NCBI GenBank assembly: GCA_016718655.1
Contig: JADKCV010000060.1
Coordinates: 115,538 to 179,537, forward strand
Source: Flavobacteriales bacterium
GTDB lineage: Bacteria > Bacteroidota > Bacteroidia > Flavobacteriales_F > PHOS-HE28
DNA length: 64,000 bases
Direction of reading: 5' to 3'
Position 1 is the first letter of the stretch; every line of letters starts with the position of its first letter. Below the pieces are notes generated by a model. That model had not been told where the DNA came from, did not search any database, and was given only the letters and a program-made list of their open reading frames with translations. Both the position numbers and the translations under genes were made by a program. Of the stretch, positions 19,193 through 27,943 are shown piece after piece.

Positions 19193-19200
19193 CGAAGTTA
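19193..19200 (-). promoter_or_regulatory. -7 box TAACTTCG of the DUF4159 gene
   Basis: Ends 4 nt before the ATG at 19188. Its TAA is also the stop codon of rsmE (19198-19200), so promoter and stop are fused. Confidence 0.45.
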
Positions 19201-19899
19201 CCGCTGCTGCGCGAGGCTCATCCACGTGCAGGCGGCCAAGGCCGCGGTCTCCGTGCGCAAGCGGGCAGTGCCCAAGGAGGTGGCCTGGAACTGGTGAGCA
19301 CGTAAGATCCCCGCTTCGGCCGCGGTGAAGTCACCTTCCGGTCCGATCAACACTACCGCATCCGCTGCTGTGGAATAGCGTTGCATCAGGGGTGCGTGTT
19401 CGCCTTCGCACCAACCGAAGAAGCGCTGCGGAGGCAGGTCCGAGGCCAGCAGTTCCTTCATGTCGGTGAGCTCATCGATGCGGGGGAGCCAGCTGCGTTG
19501 GCTCTGTTTCATGGCGCTGATGGCCACGCGCTCCAAGCGATCACGGCGCAACTTGGTCCGTTCCGTGCGCGCTGTGGCCAAGGGGGTGATGCGGTCCACG
19601 CCGATCTCCACGGCCTTCTCCACGAACCACTCGAAACGATCGGCCTGTTTGGTGGGAGCCACGGCCAAGTGGATCCGGAACGGGCGCTCCACAGGTGATC
19701 GCTCACGTGCGGTGACATTCGCCAACACCCGCTTGCGTCCGACCTCGAGCAGGGTGGCCGTCACCCGTGTGCCGAGGCCGTCCAGCAGACCGATGGTGTC
19801 ACCGGCTGCGAGGCGCAACACGGAAGCCGCATGATGGGCCTCCTCTTCGGGAAGTTCCACGGTTTGGCCGCTGAGGTCGGGACAATGGAACAGGTGCAT
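19198..19899 (-). CDS. rsmE: 16S rRNA m3U1498 methyltransferase
   Basis: 233 residues from the ATG at 19899. N-terminal PUA-like part (MHLFHCPDLSGQTVELPEEEAHHAASVLRL is the usual 'HxxxVLR' start), then the SPOUT methyltransferase fold with KQADRFEWFVEKAVEIGVDRI, the knot motifs LIGPEGDFT and LGTARLRTETAALAA. Methylates U1498 N3 of 16S rRNA in the assembled 30S subunit using SAM. Length is normal. The start overlaps the stop of the upstream membrane protein by one base (TGATG), so the two are translationally coupled. Confidence 0.95.
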   Translation of the reverse strand: MHLFHCPDLSGQTVELPEEEAHHAASVLRLAAGDTIGLLDGLGTRVTATLLEVGRKRVLANVTARERSPVERPFRIHLAVAPTKQADRFEWFVEKAVEIGVDRITPLATARTERTKLRRDRLERVAISAMKQSQRSWLPRIDELTDMKELLASDLPPQRFFGWCEGEHAPLMQRYSTAADAVVLIGPEGDFTAAEAGILRAHQFQATSLGTARLRTETAALAACTWMSLAQQR

Positions 19900-21238
19900 C
19901 AGCGCGGGGTTTCGGTCGGGCTCGTGGCTGCCATGAAGCGCAATGATGCGAACAGTCCGAGGAGGAACATGGCCATGCCCATGACCCCTGAGAAGCCCAG
20001 GGCGTTGGTCCACTGCATGTCCGTGAAGCTCTTCGCGACCACTCCGGGCCAGATCATCTCAGTGAAAGGGTGCATCACCTGGGTTGGAAGGCTGTACCCC
20101 GTTGTGCCTTTGGCGGCCAGGTTGATGAGCAGGCCCAGGGCGCATAGCGCTGCGAAGGTCCAACGGGCCCATGCCGCGTGGGGCACCAAGGGTAGCCCTC
20201 CGGCCAGGATCAGCACGGCCAAAGTGCTCAAGTGGCGCGGACCGAAGGCCCATCCACCCCACCACATGCTGTGTGCCGACATCATGAGGATCAGGAGTAT
20301 GGCGGGTATGATCAAGGGATGCGTGGACCAAGTTCGTGGTCGAAGTATTTCGGGGCGCATGAAGAAGACCGCCATGCAGAGCAGTGCCACCGGGGCGTGC
20401 GTGAACAAGCCTCGATAAAAGGAGAAAAGCAGTCCCCACAAGGCATCGAATGCAGGGATGGACATGCCGAACACACCGCTGGTGTCCACATGGCTGGCCA
20501 CGTGGGAGTAGGGTAGGGTGAATGGTGAGCCGCTCACGGCAGCGTTCATGGCCATCAATAGCAGGATCATGGGAGTACCGCCGATGGCAAGTCCACGCAG
20601 GGCACCCCAACGGCGCTGTACGAGGTCCTGGACCACCCAGGTCAGCGGGAACACGAACAGACTGTATTCGCTCAGTACCGCCGCCCCGGCCAGCAGACCG
20701 CTCGGGAGGTGGTGTTCGGTCCTGCGTTGGTCCCACGCATGGAGGAGGAAGAGTGCTGCGAGGAGGTGCCCGTGAAACTGCCGCTGTACACGAAGAGGAA
20801 CGAACCCAGGAAGGGAAGGGTGGCCATTGTCGCAGGTGGCCAAACCGTCGTTCGATCGCGCAAACGGGTCCACACGAACAAGATCATCAATGCGAGTGGA
20901 AGACTGCCGCACAGCGAACCGCCCAAGGCGAGCAGGTCCTCGGTGAGCAGCCCATGTGGACCCGGGGTGATGAGGCCCAACGTCTTGGCCGTCCACCAGA
21001 AGGGGATGACGAGCAACGCCGGAAGAGGTGCTTTCTCCGAGTAATAATGCCCATCCACCAATGCCTTGTCATCCGTCAGGTGGTGATAAGCGTCGATGCG
21101 CAGTGTGCCATGCTCCACGACAGCGGCCACCATGGCGGCACGACTGAGCGTATTCGCATTGAAGCCACGGTCCAGATGCCAGTTGCATAACCCCAGGACG
21201 AGCAGGAAGAAGACGATGGACTGCGCGCGGCGCGACAT
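19899..21238 (-). CDS. GT-C-like polytopic membrane glycosyltransferase (frameshifted)
   Basis: About 445 residues across one frameshift. Starts with a membrane helix (SIVFFLLVLGLCNWHL), then a periplasmic loop RAAMVAAVVEHGTLRIDAYHH followed by GHYYSEKAPLPALLV, a pattern of lipid-carrier-dependent GT-C (GT39/ArnT-like) glycosyltransferases, then about eight more helices with GGWAFGPRHL late in the sequence. Likely transfers a sugar from a polyprenyl phosphate donor on the periplasmic side; acceptor unknown. The frame breaks at the CCC run 20769-20771, where CCCC restores the protein (YSGSFTGHLLAALFLLH). A TACCTTCG box lies 5 nt before the start. Confidence 0.75.
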
Positions 21239-21243
21239 GCCAG

Positions 21244-21251
21244 CGAAGGTA
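21244..21251 (-). promoter_or_regulatory. -7 box TACCTTCG of gene 19899-21238
   Basis: Minus-strand box ending 5 nt before the ATG at 21238; short-leader type. Confidence 0.45.
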
Positions 21252-21285
21252 GCGGGTGTGTGTGCGGGGGAAGCCTGCGTACGAT

Positions 21286-22793
21286 TCACTTCGCCTTCCG
21301 GAAGTCCAGCTTGTAGAAGTGGAAGTCGGGGCTGTGCAGGTCCACCTTGAAGCCGGTCACCTTATGATCCGCATCGAAGGTGAATGTGATGTAGCCCGGT
21401 TCCAGGAAGGGATCGGCATGCTGCCATTGGAAGGTGTCGTAGTGCCAGTGCCCGAGTGTGCCGGTGAGCAGGTCCTTGGCGGGCTGAAAGGTGAGTTGGA
21501 GCGCGCCGTTCACTTCGGTGATGGTGGCTGAGCCATAGATCTTGTCCGTGAAGGTGCCGACGTAATTGGCCAGAGGGAGGGAGTGCTTGGTCTTCGGAAC
21601 ACGGGCGGTCAGGCGGTCGGCACGGCGTTTGGCTTCACGTTCGGCGCGTTTCGCCAAGCGGGGCAGCATGTCGGACACCGGGTCGGCGGTGCCATCACCG
21701 AGGTACAAGTCCATGATCTTGTTCGTGATGGCGAAGACGCTGTAGGTCTCGCCATTGCCCAGGGCGATGACGGCAAGGTCCTGGTCAGGCACCACAGCAT
21801 GGTTGAGGATGAAGCCGGGCATGCCGCCGCTGTGGGTGATGACGGTGTGTCCATTGTTCTCCTCCAGGAACCAGCCGAGCGCGGCGCCATCGCGACGGCC
21901 ACCCATGGGCAGGTGCGAACTGGTGAGGGTGGTATAAGTGGCCTCGCTGAGGAAGGCCTTGTCGCCCACCTTACCCTCGTTGGCCCACATGGCATCCCAC
22001 TTGGCCAGGTCGGTCACGCAACTGTTGATGCCGCAGGCCCCATCAGCCCCTTGCAGCGACTGGTAGGGCATGCTCTTCTGCGGTGCGGCAGGGTCCTGTC
22101 CCTTCCGCACGTGCGGAAGGGCCACATCGGTGAAGCGCACCAGGTCGGCGGTCTCCACGGTGGTACGCGTCATGCCCAAGGGTTGCAGGATGCGTTCGGT
22201 GACGAAGGAGTCCCAGGTCTTGCCACTCACCGCCTCGATCAATTGCGCGGCAGCGATGAACATCAGGTTGCTGTACCCGAACTCATCGCGGAAGGCGTGG
22301 GTGAAGGGCTCATGGGCATGGCGCTCCAGGATCTCGCGCTGGTCAAGCTCCGTTCCATACCAGAGCAGGTCACCATCGAAGGTGATCCAGCCGCTGCGGT
22401 GGCAGAGCAGGTCCTTCACCATCATGTGCTCGGTCACATAGGGGTCCGGTGTGCTGAACCAGGGCAAGTGCTTCACCACCGGGTCGTTCCAGCCGAGCTT
22501 GCCATCATCCACCAATAGGCCCACGGCACAAGCGGTGAAGGCCTTGCTCATGCTGGCGATGAAGAAAATGGAGTTCGGCGTAACAGGGTCGGCCTTGGCC
22601 AGATCGAGCTTACCGTAGCCCTTGCTCCACACCAGTTCGCCATCCTTCACGATCCCCACCGAAAGGCCGGGCTGGTCGAATTCACCACGGCATCGGCGAT
22701 GTAGGCATCGAGTGCCTTCATATCGGGCTGTTGAGCGTGGCTGAGTAGCGCCAGGCCGAAAGCGGGTAGGAGGAGGTGCGTGCGAAGGCTCAT
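21286..22793 (-). CDS. Serine hydrolase, class C beta-lactamase-like, with DUF3471-type tail (frameshifted)
   Basis: About 502 residues. Signal peptide (ends LLSHAQ) starts at 22793 in a different frame; a missing base near 22683 joins it (DAVV-EFDQPGLSVGIV). The catalytic domain has SxxK (IASMSKAFT), YxN (FGYSNLMF) and a HSG box (THSGGMPGF), the three motifs of class C beta-lactamases and DD-peptidase-like esterases. Residues about 400-500 form a lipocalin-like DUF3471-type domain (YVGTFTDKIYGSATI, GYITFTFD). Such proteins are often esterases or peptidases acting on D-amino acid peptides; lactam resistance cannot be inferred. An exact 22-bp palindrome lies inside the coding region (22100-22121). 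Confidence 0.85.
22100..22121. repeat. 22-bp perfect palindrome inside the serine hydrolase gene
   Basis: CCCTTCCGCAC followed directly by its exact reverse complement. It encodes part of ALPHVRKGQ on the minus strand, so it may be only a by-product of codon choice. Confidence 0.6.
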
Positions 22794-22819
22794 GCTGCGA
22801 ATATCCGCAACACGAACGG

Positions 22820-23935
22820 TTATTCGCTGCCCACGCTCACTTCCACCTCGTCCGTTTCCTTCTTGGCGCCTTTCAATTCGGTCTCGGGGCCCACGCCTTC
22901 CAACACTTCCAGGTTCAGTCCATCACTCAGACCGGTCCGGATATAGGTGCGCTTCCAATCCTCTTCGCTCTTCACGTGTACGAAAGCGCTATCGCCCGCC
23001 GTGTTGAATTCCACGATGCTCTCGGCCACCGTCAACACACTATCGCGCTTCTCCAACACGATGTCCGCGTTCGCACTGTATCCGCTGCGCAGGCTCTGTC
23101 CTTCCTTGAGCTTCACCGCTGCCCGGATCTCGAACTGGATGGCGCCGTTCTCCTCCACACCCTTCGGCGCGATGTACTCCAACTCGGCGTCCCACTTGGC
23201 GTTCTCTATGGCACCCACGGTGAGCACCACGGGCATTCCCAGCTTCACCTTGCCCACTTCGCTCTCATCCACCTTGCCTTGGAAGATAAGGTCGGTCATA
23301 TCGGCGATGGTGGCCACGGTGGTGCCCTCGTTGAAGTTGTTGCGCTCGATCACGCTGTTGCCCTCCTTCACGGGAACGTCCAGGATCATGCCTGCGATGG
23401 TGCTGCGTACGATGGTGTTGCCCGCACTGCTGCGGCTGATGCCATCGCGCACCACTTGCAGGGCCTCTTGAGCGGCGCTCACCTCTTGCTTGGCATTGCG
23501 CAGGGCGATGTCGAAGGTCTGCATCTCCGCTGCGCTGATCACACCCTTGTCGGCCAACGGCTTGTTGCGGTCGAAGTTGAGCTGTGCGTTCTGTTGACCG
23601 ATCTCGGCGTTGCGCAGCCGGTTCTCGGCATTGCTCAGGCTGAGCATGTCAGGCACGATCTTGATCTTGGCCAAGGGCTGGTCCTTGGTGACGATGTCAC
23701 CCGCCTCCACGAACAGCTCGGAGATGATGCCGCTGACCACGGGCTTGATCATGATCTCCTTGCGCGGTACGATCTTGCCATTGGCGACGGTCTTCTTCAC
23801 CACGTTGTTGCGCTTGAGCTTCTCGATGGTGAACTCGTCAGGAGCGCTGGCACTCTTCTGGTAGAGGAAGTACATGGTCCAGATGAACAGCACACCGAGG
23901 CCGATGAAGAGGAGGTACTTGAGGATCTGTTTCAT
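22820..23935 (-). CDS. HlyD/MacA-family periplasmic adaptor subunit
   Basis: 371 residues from the ATG at 23935. One N-terminal membrane anchor (YLLFIGLGVLFIWTMYFLY), then the adaptor layout: first beta-barrel/lipoyl half (NGKIVPRKEIMIKPVVSGII), a coiled-coil hairpin (about residues 100-190; LSNAENRLRNAEIGQQNAQ), second lipoyl half (STIAGMILDVPVKEGN) and membrane-proximal beta domains (GKVDESEVGKVKLGMPVVL). It would link the ABC permeases to an outer-membrane channel. Last gene of the ATPase-permease-permease-S23-adaptor operon. No TolC-like gene is in the window. Confidence 0.9.
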   Translation of the reverse strand: MKQILKYLLFIGLGVLFIWTMYFLYQKSASAPDEFTIEKLKRNNVVKKTVANGKIVPRKEIMIKPVVSGIISELFVEAGDIVTKDQPLAKIKIVPDMLSLSNAENRLRNAEIGQQNAQLNFDRNKPLADKGVISAAEMQTFDIALRNAKQEVSAAQEALQVVRDGISRSSAGNTIVRSTIAGMILDVPVKEGNSVIERNNFNEGTTVATIADMTDLIFQGKVDESEVGKVKLGMPVVLTVGAIENAKWDAELEYIAPKGVEENGAIQFEIRAAVKLKEGQSLRSGYSANADIVLEKRDSVLTVAESIVEFNTAGDSAFVHVKSEEDWKRTYIRTGLSDGLNLEVLEGVGPETELKGAKKETDEVEVSVGSE

Positions 23936-23946
23936 GGTTTGAGGGC

Positions 23947-23972
23947 AGTTGTCGGTTCTCTGTTGTCTGTCG
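23947..23972 (-). repeat. Imperfect 7-bp tandem repeat (GACAACn)
   Basis: Read on the minus strand, successive heptamers GACAACA, GAGAACC and GACAACT follow one another, preceded by a partial unit. Located in the 81-bp gap between the S23-type gene and the adaptor gene. Short, non-coding microsatellite-like sequence. Confidence 0.5.
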
Positions 23973-24016
23973 TCCGGTGATATACTGCGGCTGTGCAATG
24001 TCCTTCCGATGATCGA

Positions 24017-24490
24017 TCATAGGTCGGCAAGGAGGGGATGGTCAGCGTTGGGGCCGGTATCCTCATCTCCTGACAGAACCCCATAGTTCTCCTTCGGTTC
24101 AGAGACCTGTCCGGATACGTTGTTCACATGTCGGAGCAGGTATCGCATGTAGCCATTGAGCGTGATGATAGCCTCCTCGATCTGAACCATGAGCGCCTTC
24201 ACTTCCTCATCGCGCATCCATCCTTCATCAAGTGCTGTGATCAAATGGTCCTGGGTCTCGTAGAGCGAGCCTCTTGCCATGCGACAGAACCGAACGTTAT
24301 CCCGCTCATGGAATCGTCCATACCCTTCGGCGATGTTGGATGTACTGGACCGGCTTGATCGGATGATCTGGTCCACGAGGCGGAAACGCTCGTCCGCTGG
24401 CCAGGTTTTCACCGCTTTGCTGATCAACCGGCGAACGCTCCGACATTGCTGCCAGGCACGAAGGTCTTGGAAATTGCGTATCGTCGCCAT
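24017..24490 (-). CDS. Four-helix-bundle protein (S23/intervening-sequence protein family)
   Basis: 157 residues. Begins MATIRNFQDLRAWQQC, the typical 'F.dL.aw' start of the TIGR02436/S23 family first found in 23S rRNA intervening sequences, followed by IIRSSRSSTSNIAEGYGRF and ARGSLYETQDHLITAL. Function of the family is not known; the pentameric helical bundle may bind nucleic acid. Here it sits inside an ABC exporter operon, 121 bp after the permease and 81 bp before the adaptor, an arrangement suggesting an inserted mobile-like gene. The C-terminal 20 residues are acidic and not part of the core. Confidence 0.9.
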   Translation of the reverse strand: MATIRNFQDLRAWQQCRSVRRLISKAVKTWPADERFRLVDQIIRSSRSSTSNIAEGYGRFHERDNVRFCRMARGSLYETQDHLITALDEGWMRDEEVKALMVQIEEAIITLNGYMRYLLRHVNNVSGQVSEPKENYGVLSGDEDTGPNADHPLLADL

Positions 24491-24611
24491 GATATTCAGG
24501 TATATCGCAGAACCCGATCTTCGGTTGGGTACTTATCAGGCTGAGGACCATGGAGCATTGGCCGGATGCGAACATCCAGCCGGACAACCTTCAACCAACA
24601 ACTTCTTTCCA

Positions 24612-25859
24612 TCATTCGGCTCTTAAGGCATCCACGGCTTTGATGGCAAGGGCCCTACGCGCAGGGAGCAGACCTGCGAGCAGTCCGCTGCCGATGAGCA
24701 CCGCGAAGGCCACCAGCGCCACGAAGAGGTCCACACCCGGGTTCTTGAAGAAGTCGGCATCACCGGCCACGCTGCGTATGGCCTCGAGCACACCGACACC
24801 GGCCAGGAGACCCACATAACCAGCGATGAAGGTGAGGGTGAGCGCTTCCTGTACGATCTGACCGGTGATGTTGGCTGGTGTGGCACCCAAGCTGCGTCGG
24901 ATGCCGATCTCCTTGGTCCGCTCCTGGATGCTGACCAGCATGATGTTGCCGATGCCGATGACCCCGGCCAGCAAGGTACAGATGCCCACGAACCAACTGA
25001 GGCCACCGATGCCGATGAAGAGGCCGTTCATCTTGCCGTAGAACTCCTGCATGTTCCAGCTGCCGAAGGCACTTTCGTCGGTGGGGTCCACACGGTGCTT
25101 GCGGGCCATGAGCGCGCGGATCTGCTTCTCCACCTCGCCCACATCGACCCCGGGCTTGGCCACGATGGTGAACCAGTGCACCTCATTGAGGCTGTTGAAG
25201 GCCTTCTGGAACGTGGTGAATGGCACGTAGATCTTGGCATCGGGGTTGTCGCCCATCTCGGCACTGCTCTTCTTCTTGCTCACCCCCACCACTTGGAAGT
25301 ACACGCCGTTGATCTTGATGTACTTGCCCAAGGGGTCCTCGGCGTCGAAGAGTTGCTTCACAACTTCAACGCCGATCACCGCCACCTTCCGTTCCTCGCT
25401 CAGGTCCGAGTGGTTCAGGAAACGTCCCTGCGGCAGGCGGATGGCTTCCACTTGGATGACCTCCGGCTCACTTCCATAGATGGAGAAGGCACCGATCTTG
25501 TTGCCATAACTCACGTTGTTGCCGCCCTGCCAGCCTCCCAGTTGCAGCTGCGGGGAGCAGACCTCGATGCCGGGCACATTGCGCCGGATGATGCCGACGT
25601 CCTCGTTGTCGAAGTTGAAGTTGCGTCCCTTCTGGAAGCCGGCATACGGCTTGGTGGTGGGCATCGTCCAGAGGAAGGCGCTATTGGTGGCGAAACCCTC
25701 GAACCCGCCCAGGACAGCATTCTTCAAGCCATTTCCCATGCCCAGCATCACCACGAGCATGAAGATGCCCCAACCCACACCGAACATGGTGAGGAAGCTG
25801 CGGAGCTTGTTCCTGCTCAGCGTGTTCCAGATCTCTCCCCAACGGTCGTTGTCGAACAT
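24612..25859 (-). CDS. MacB-like ABC transporter permease
   Basis: 415 residues from the ATG at 25859. First membrane helix at about residues 20-45 (SFLTMFGVGWGIFMLVVML), a large periplasmic MacB_PCD domain, then three C-terminal helices of the FtsX-type permease (GGLSWFVGICTLLAGVIGIGN, RTKEIGIRRSLGATPANI, GLLAGLLPARRALAI). The IGIRRSLGA segment is the coupling region facing the ATPase. Starts 4 bp after the stop of a paralogous permease gene; the two probably form a heterodimer driven by the ATPase at 27098-27841. Confidence 0.92.
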   Translation of the reverse strand: MFDNDRWGEIWNTLSRNKLRSFLTMFGVGWGIFMLVVMLGMGNGLKNAVLGGFEGFATNSAFLWTMPTTKPYAGFQKGRNFNFDNEDVGIIRRNVPGIEVCSPQLQLGGWQGGNNVSYGNKIGAFSIYGSEPEVIQVEAIRLPQGRFLNHSDLSEERKVAVIGVEVVKQLFDAEDPLGKYIKINGVYFQVVGVSKKKSSAEMGDNPDAKIYVPFTTFQKAFNSLNEVHWFTIVAKPGVDVGEVEKQIRALMARKHRVDPTDESAFGSWNMQEFYGKMNGLFIGIGGLSWFVGICTLLAGVIGIGNIMLVSIQERTKEIGIRRSLGATPANITGQIVQEALTLTFIAGYVGLLAGVGVLEAIRSVAGDADFFKNPGVDLFVALVAFAVLIGSGLLAGLLPARRALAIKAVDALRAE

Positions 25860-25863
25860 GGCG

Positions 25864-27108
25864 TTATTCGTCGCGTAGGGCTTCGATGGGACGGATGGCT
25901 GCGGCGCGGCGGGCGGGAATGAAGCCGGCCAAGGCACCTGCGACGATCAGAGCGGCCAGGGCATAGATGGCCACGTCGATCTGGATCGTCGGGTCGCGGA
26001 AGAACTCGCTGCCTGGTACGACGCTGGCGATACCCTCCATGAGGAACACCCCCAGTACCAGACCCATCCAACCCGCGAGGGCGGTGATGAAGACGGCCTC
26101 CAGGATGACCTGACCGACGACGTTGGCAGGCGTGGCCCCCAACGCCTTTCGGATGCCGATCTCCCGGGTGCGTTCCTTCACCACGATGAGCATGATGTTG
26201 CTGACACCCACAATGCCCGCGATGAGCGAACCGATGCCCACGAACCAGAGGAAGGCGGTGATCCCATTGAAGATATTGCTCATGGTGCCCACGTTCTCCA
26301 CGTTATTGTTCACCCATAACGCGCGATCGTCGGTGGGGTCGAAGTCATGGCGGCGGGCCAAGGTGTGGATCGCACGTTCCTGGGCCTGTTTCGCGCCGGC
26401 GATGCTTGCATCCGAGAAGCTGAAGGTGATATCGTCCACGATGCCTTTGGCATTGAAGACCTTTTGCGCCGCGCTCAACGGGATGTATACCGGACTGCGT
26501 TCACCCCGCTCAGGCCCGCCTGTTTCGTAGGCATAGAGGCCAACCACCTCGAAGGGGATGCCGTTCACATTGATCCACTGGTGCAACGGGTCCTCCTTCT
26601 TGAAGAGTTCGGTCCTACAATCCTCGGCGATGACGATGACCTTGCGGTCCTGTACCTGGTCCACCTCATTGATGAAGCGTCCGGCGATGATGCGTTGGTG
26701 CTGCAATTTGCGGTACTCCGGTTCAATGCCACGGATGCTGTAGCTGCCGGAATTCATGCCGTACTGCAACTTGCTCTGTCCGCGCCACACGCTATACTGG
26801 CCGCTGATGTGCTGTATCCCCGGGATGGCATTGCGCAGGGCGGCGATGTCGGAATCCTCCAATTCGATCTTGCGGTTGGGTGGCAATCCTTTCCAGGGTT
26901 TGCTGGTCTCATTGCCCCAGATACGGATGCTGTTGGTGGCCGTATTGCGGAAATTGTAGCTGAAGCCGTTCCTCAATCCAGCTCCCGCTCCCAATAGGAT
27001 GATGAGCATGAAGATGCCCCAGAATACCGCAAAGCCGGTGAGCACAGCCCTCAGCTTGTTCTTGCCGATGCTCTGGAAGACCTCACCCCATTTCTCCTTA
27101 TCGAACAT
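25864..27108 (-). CDS. MacB-like ABC transporter permease (paralogue)
   Basis: 414 residues from the ATG at 27108 (a GTG one codon earlier is possible). Same layout as the next gene: N-terminal helix (LTGFAVFWGIFMLIILLGAG), periplasmic MacB_PCD domain, and C-terminal FtsX helices with ERTREIGIRKALGATPANV. Its start overlaps the end of the ATPase gene by 11 bp, so the two are translated together. Inner membrane; with its neighbour it should form the transmembrane part of a MacAB-type exporter of unknown substrate. Confidence 0.92.
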   Translation of the reverse strand: MFDKEKWGEVFQSIGKNKLRAVLTGFAVFWGIFMLIILLGAGAGLRNGFSYNFRNTATNSIRIWGNETSKPWKGLPPNRKIELEDSDIAALRNAIPGIQHISGQYSVWRGQSKLQYGMNSGSYSIRGIEPEYRKLQHQRIIAGRFINEVDQVQDRKVIVIAEDCRTELFKKEDPLHQWINVNGIPFEVVGLYAYETGGPERGERSPVYIPLSAAQKVFNAKGIVDDITFSFSDASIAGAKQAQERAIHTLARRHDFDPTDDRALWVNNNVENVGTMSNIFNGITAFLWFVGIGSLIAGIVGVSNIMLIVVKERTREIGIRKALGATPANVVGQVILEAVFITALAGWMGLVLGVFLMEGIASVVPGSEFFRDPTIQIDVAIYALAALIVAGALAGFIPARRAAAIRPIEALRDE

Positions 27109-27841
27109 CACCAGCGGGCTTTTTCACGTCCAATACGCCATCCATGCGGGTGCTCAGGCTCTTGGGGTCCAAGTGCGCATTCTCGATCAAACCATCGCGT
27201 AGGTAGATCACGCGTTCCGTGGCGGCGGCCACTTCGCGTTCGTGGGTCACGATCACCACGGTCTTGCCCAGTTCGCGGTTCACCTGGGTCAACAATGCCA
27301 TCACTTCCTCGCTGGTCTTGCTGTCCAGGGCGCCGGTGGGTTCGTCCGCCAGGATGATCTTGGGTTCGCTGATGAGTGCACGCGCGATGGCTACACGCTG
27401 CTTCTGACCACCGCTCATCTCGTTGGGCATGTGCGTGGCCCAATCGCGCAGACCCACGCGGCCCAGCATCTCCAAGGCCAGTTCGTTCCGCTTACGTCGG
27501 GCCACCCCTTGGTAGTACAAGGGGAGCGCCACGTTCTCCATGGCGTTCTTGAACGTGATGAGGTTGAAGCTTTGGAAGACGAAGCCGATGTATTTGCTCC
27601 GGAGGATGGCGTTCTCCGTTTCGCTCTGGCCTTTGATCGGCATGCCGTCCAGCAGGTATTCCCCGCTGTCGTAGTTGTCCAGGATCCCGATGATGTTGAG
27701 CATGGTGCTCTTCCCCGAGCCGGAGCTTCCCATGATGCTCACCAGCTCCCCAGCACCGATATCCAGGTCGATGCCTTTGAGCACCTCCAGGATGTTGTTG
27801 CCGGTGTGATAGGCCTTGCGGATGCCCTTGAGCGCGATCAT
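27098..27841 (-). CDS. ABC transporter ATP-binding protein (MacB/LolD type)
   Basis: 247 residues. Walker A GSSGSGKST at about residue 40, Q-loop FVFQSFNLI, signature MSGGQKQR, Walker B IILADEPTGALDSK and H-loop VIVTHEREVA. This is the LolD/MacB ATPase class that powers two FtsX-like permeases without moving substrate across the inner membrane. First gene of an operon followed by two permeases, an S23 protein and an HlyD-like adaptor. A TACTTTCG box ends 4 nt before the ATG. Confidence 0.95.
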   Translation of the reverse strand: MIALKGIRKAYHTGNNILEVLKGIDLDIGAGELVSIMGSSGSGKSTMLNIIGILDNYDSGEYLLDGMPIKGQSETENAILRSKYIGFVFQSFNLITFKNAMENVALPLYYQGVARRKRNELALEMLGRVGLRDWATHMPNEMSGGQKQRVAIARALISEPKIILADEPTGALDSKTSEEVMALLTQVNRELGKTVVIVTHEREVAAATERVIYLRDGLIENAHLDPKSLSTRMDGVLDVKKPAGDVR

Positions 27842-27845
27842 GGTC

Positions 27846-27853
27846 CGAAAGTA
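27846..27853 (-). promoter_or_regulatory. -7 box TACTTTCG of the ABC exporter operon
   Basis: Ends 4 nt before the ATG of the ATPase gene; presumably drives the five-gene exporter operon. No clear -33 TTG was identified. Confidence 0.5.
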
Positions 27854-27943
27854 CCGGAGTGCGGCGGATGACCGGCGAGGGTTACACGAACGGTGAGGGG
27901 CGGGGAGGAATGGTCCAAGGCGATCGAAGCATGCCTCCTGCCC

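Noticed and set aside
22976..23980. A 334-codon plus-strand ORF opposite the HlyD-like adaptor
   Set aside because: His/Leu/Ala-rich mirror of the adaptor coding sequence with no recognisable domain.
24017..24490. Possible 23S rRNA intervening sequence
   Set aside because: No rRNA sequence flanks it; it is a protein gene of the S23 family inside an ABC operon.
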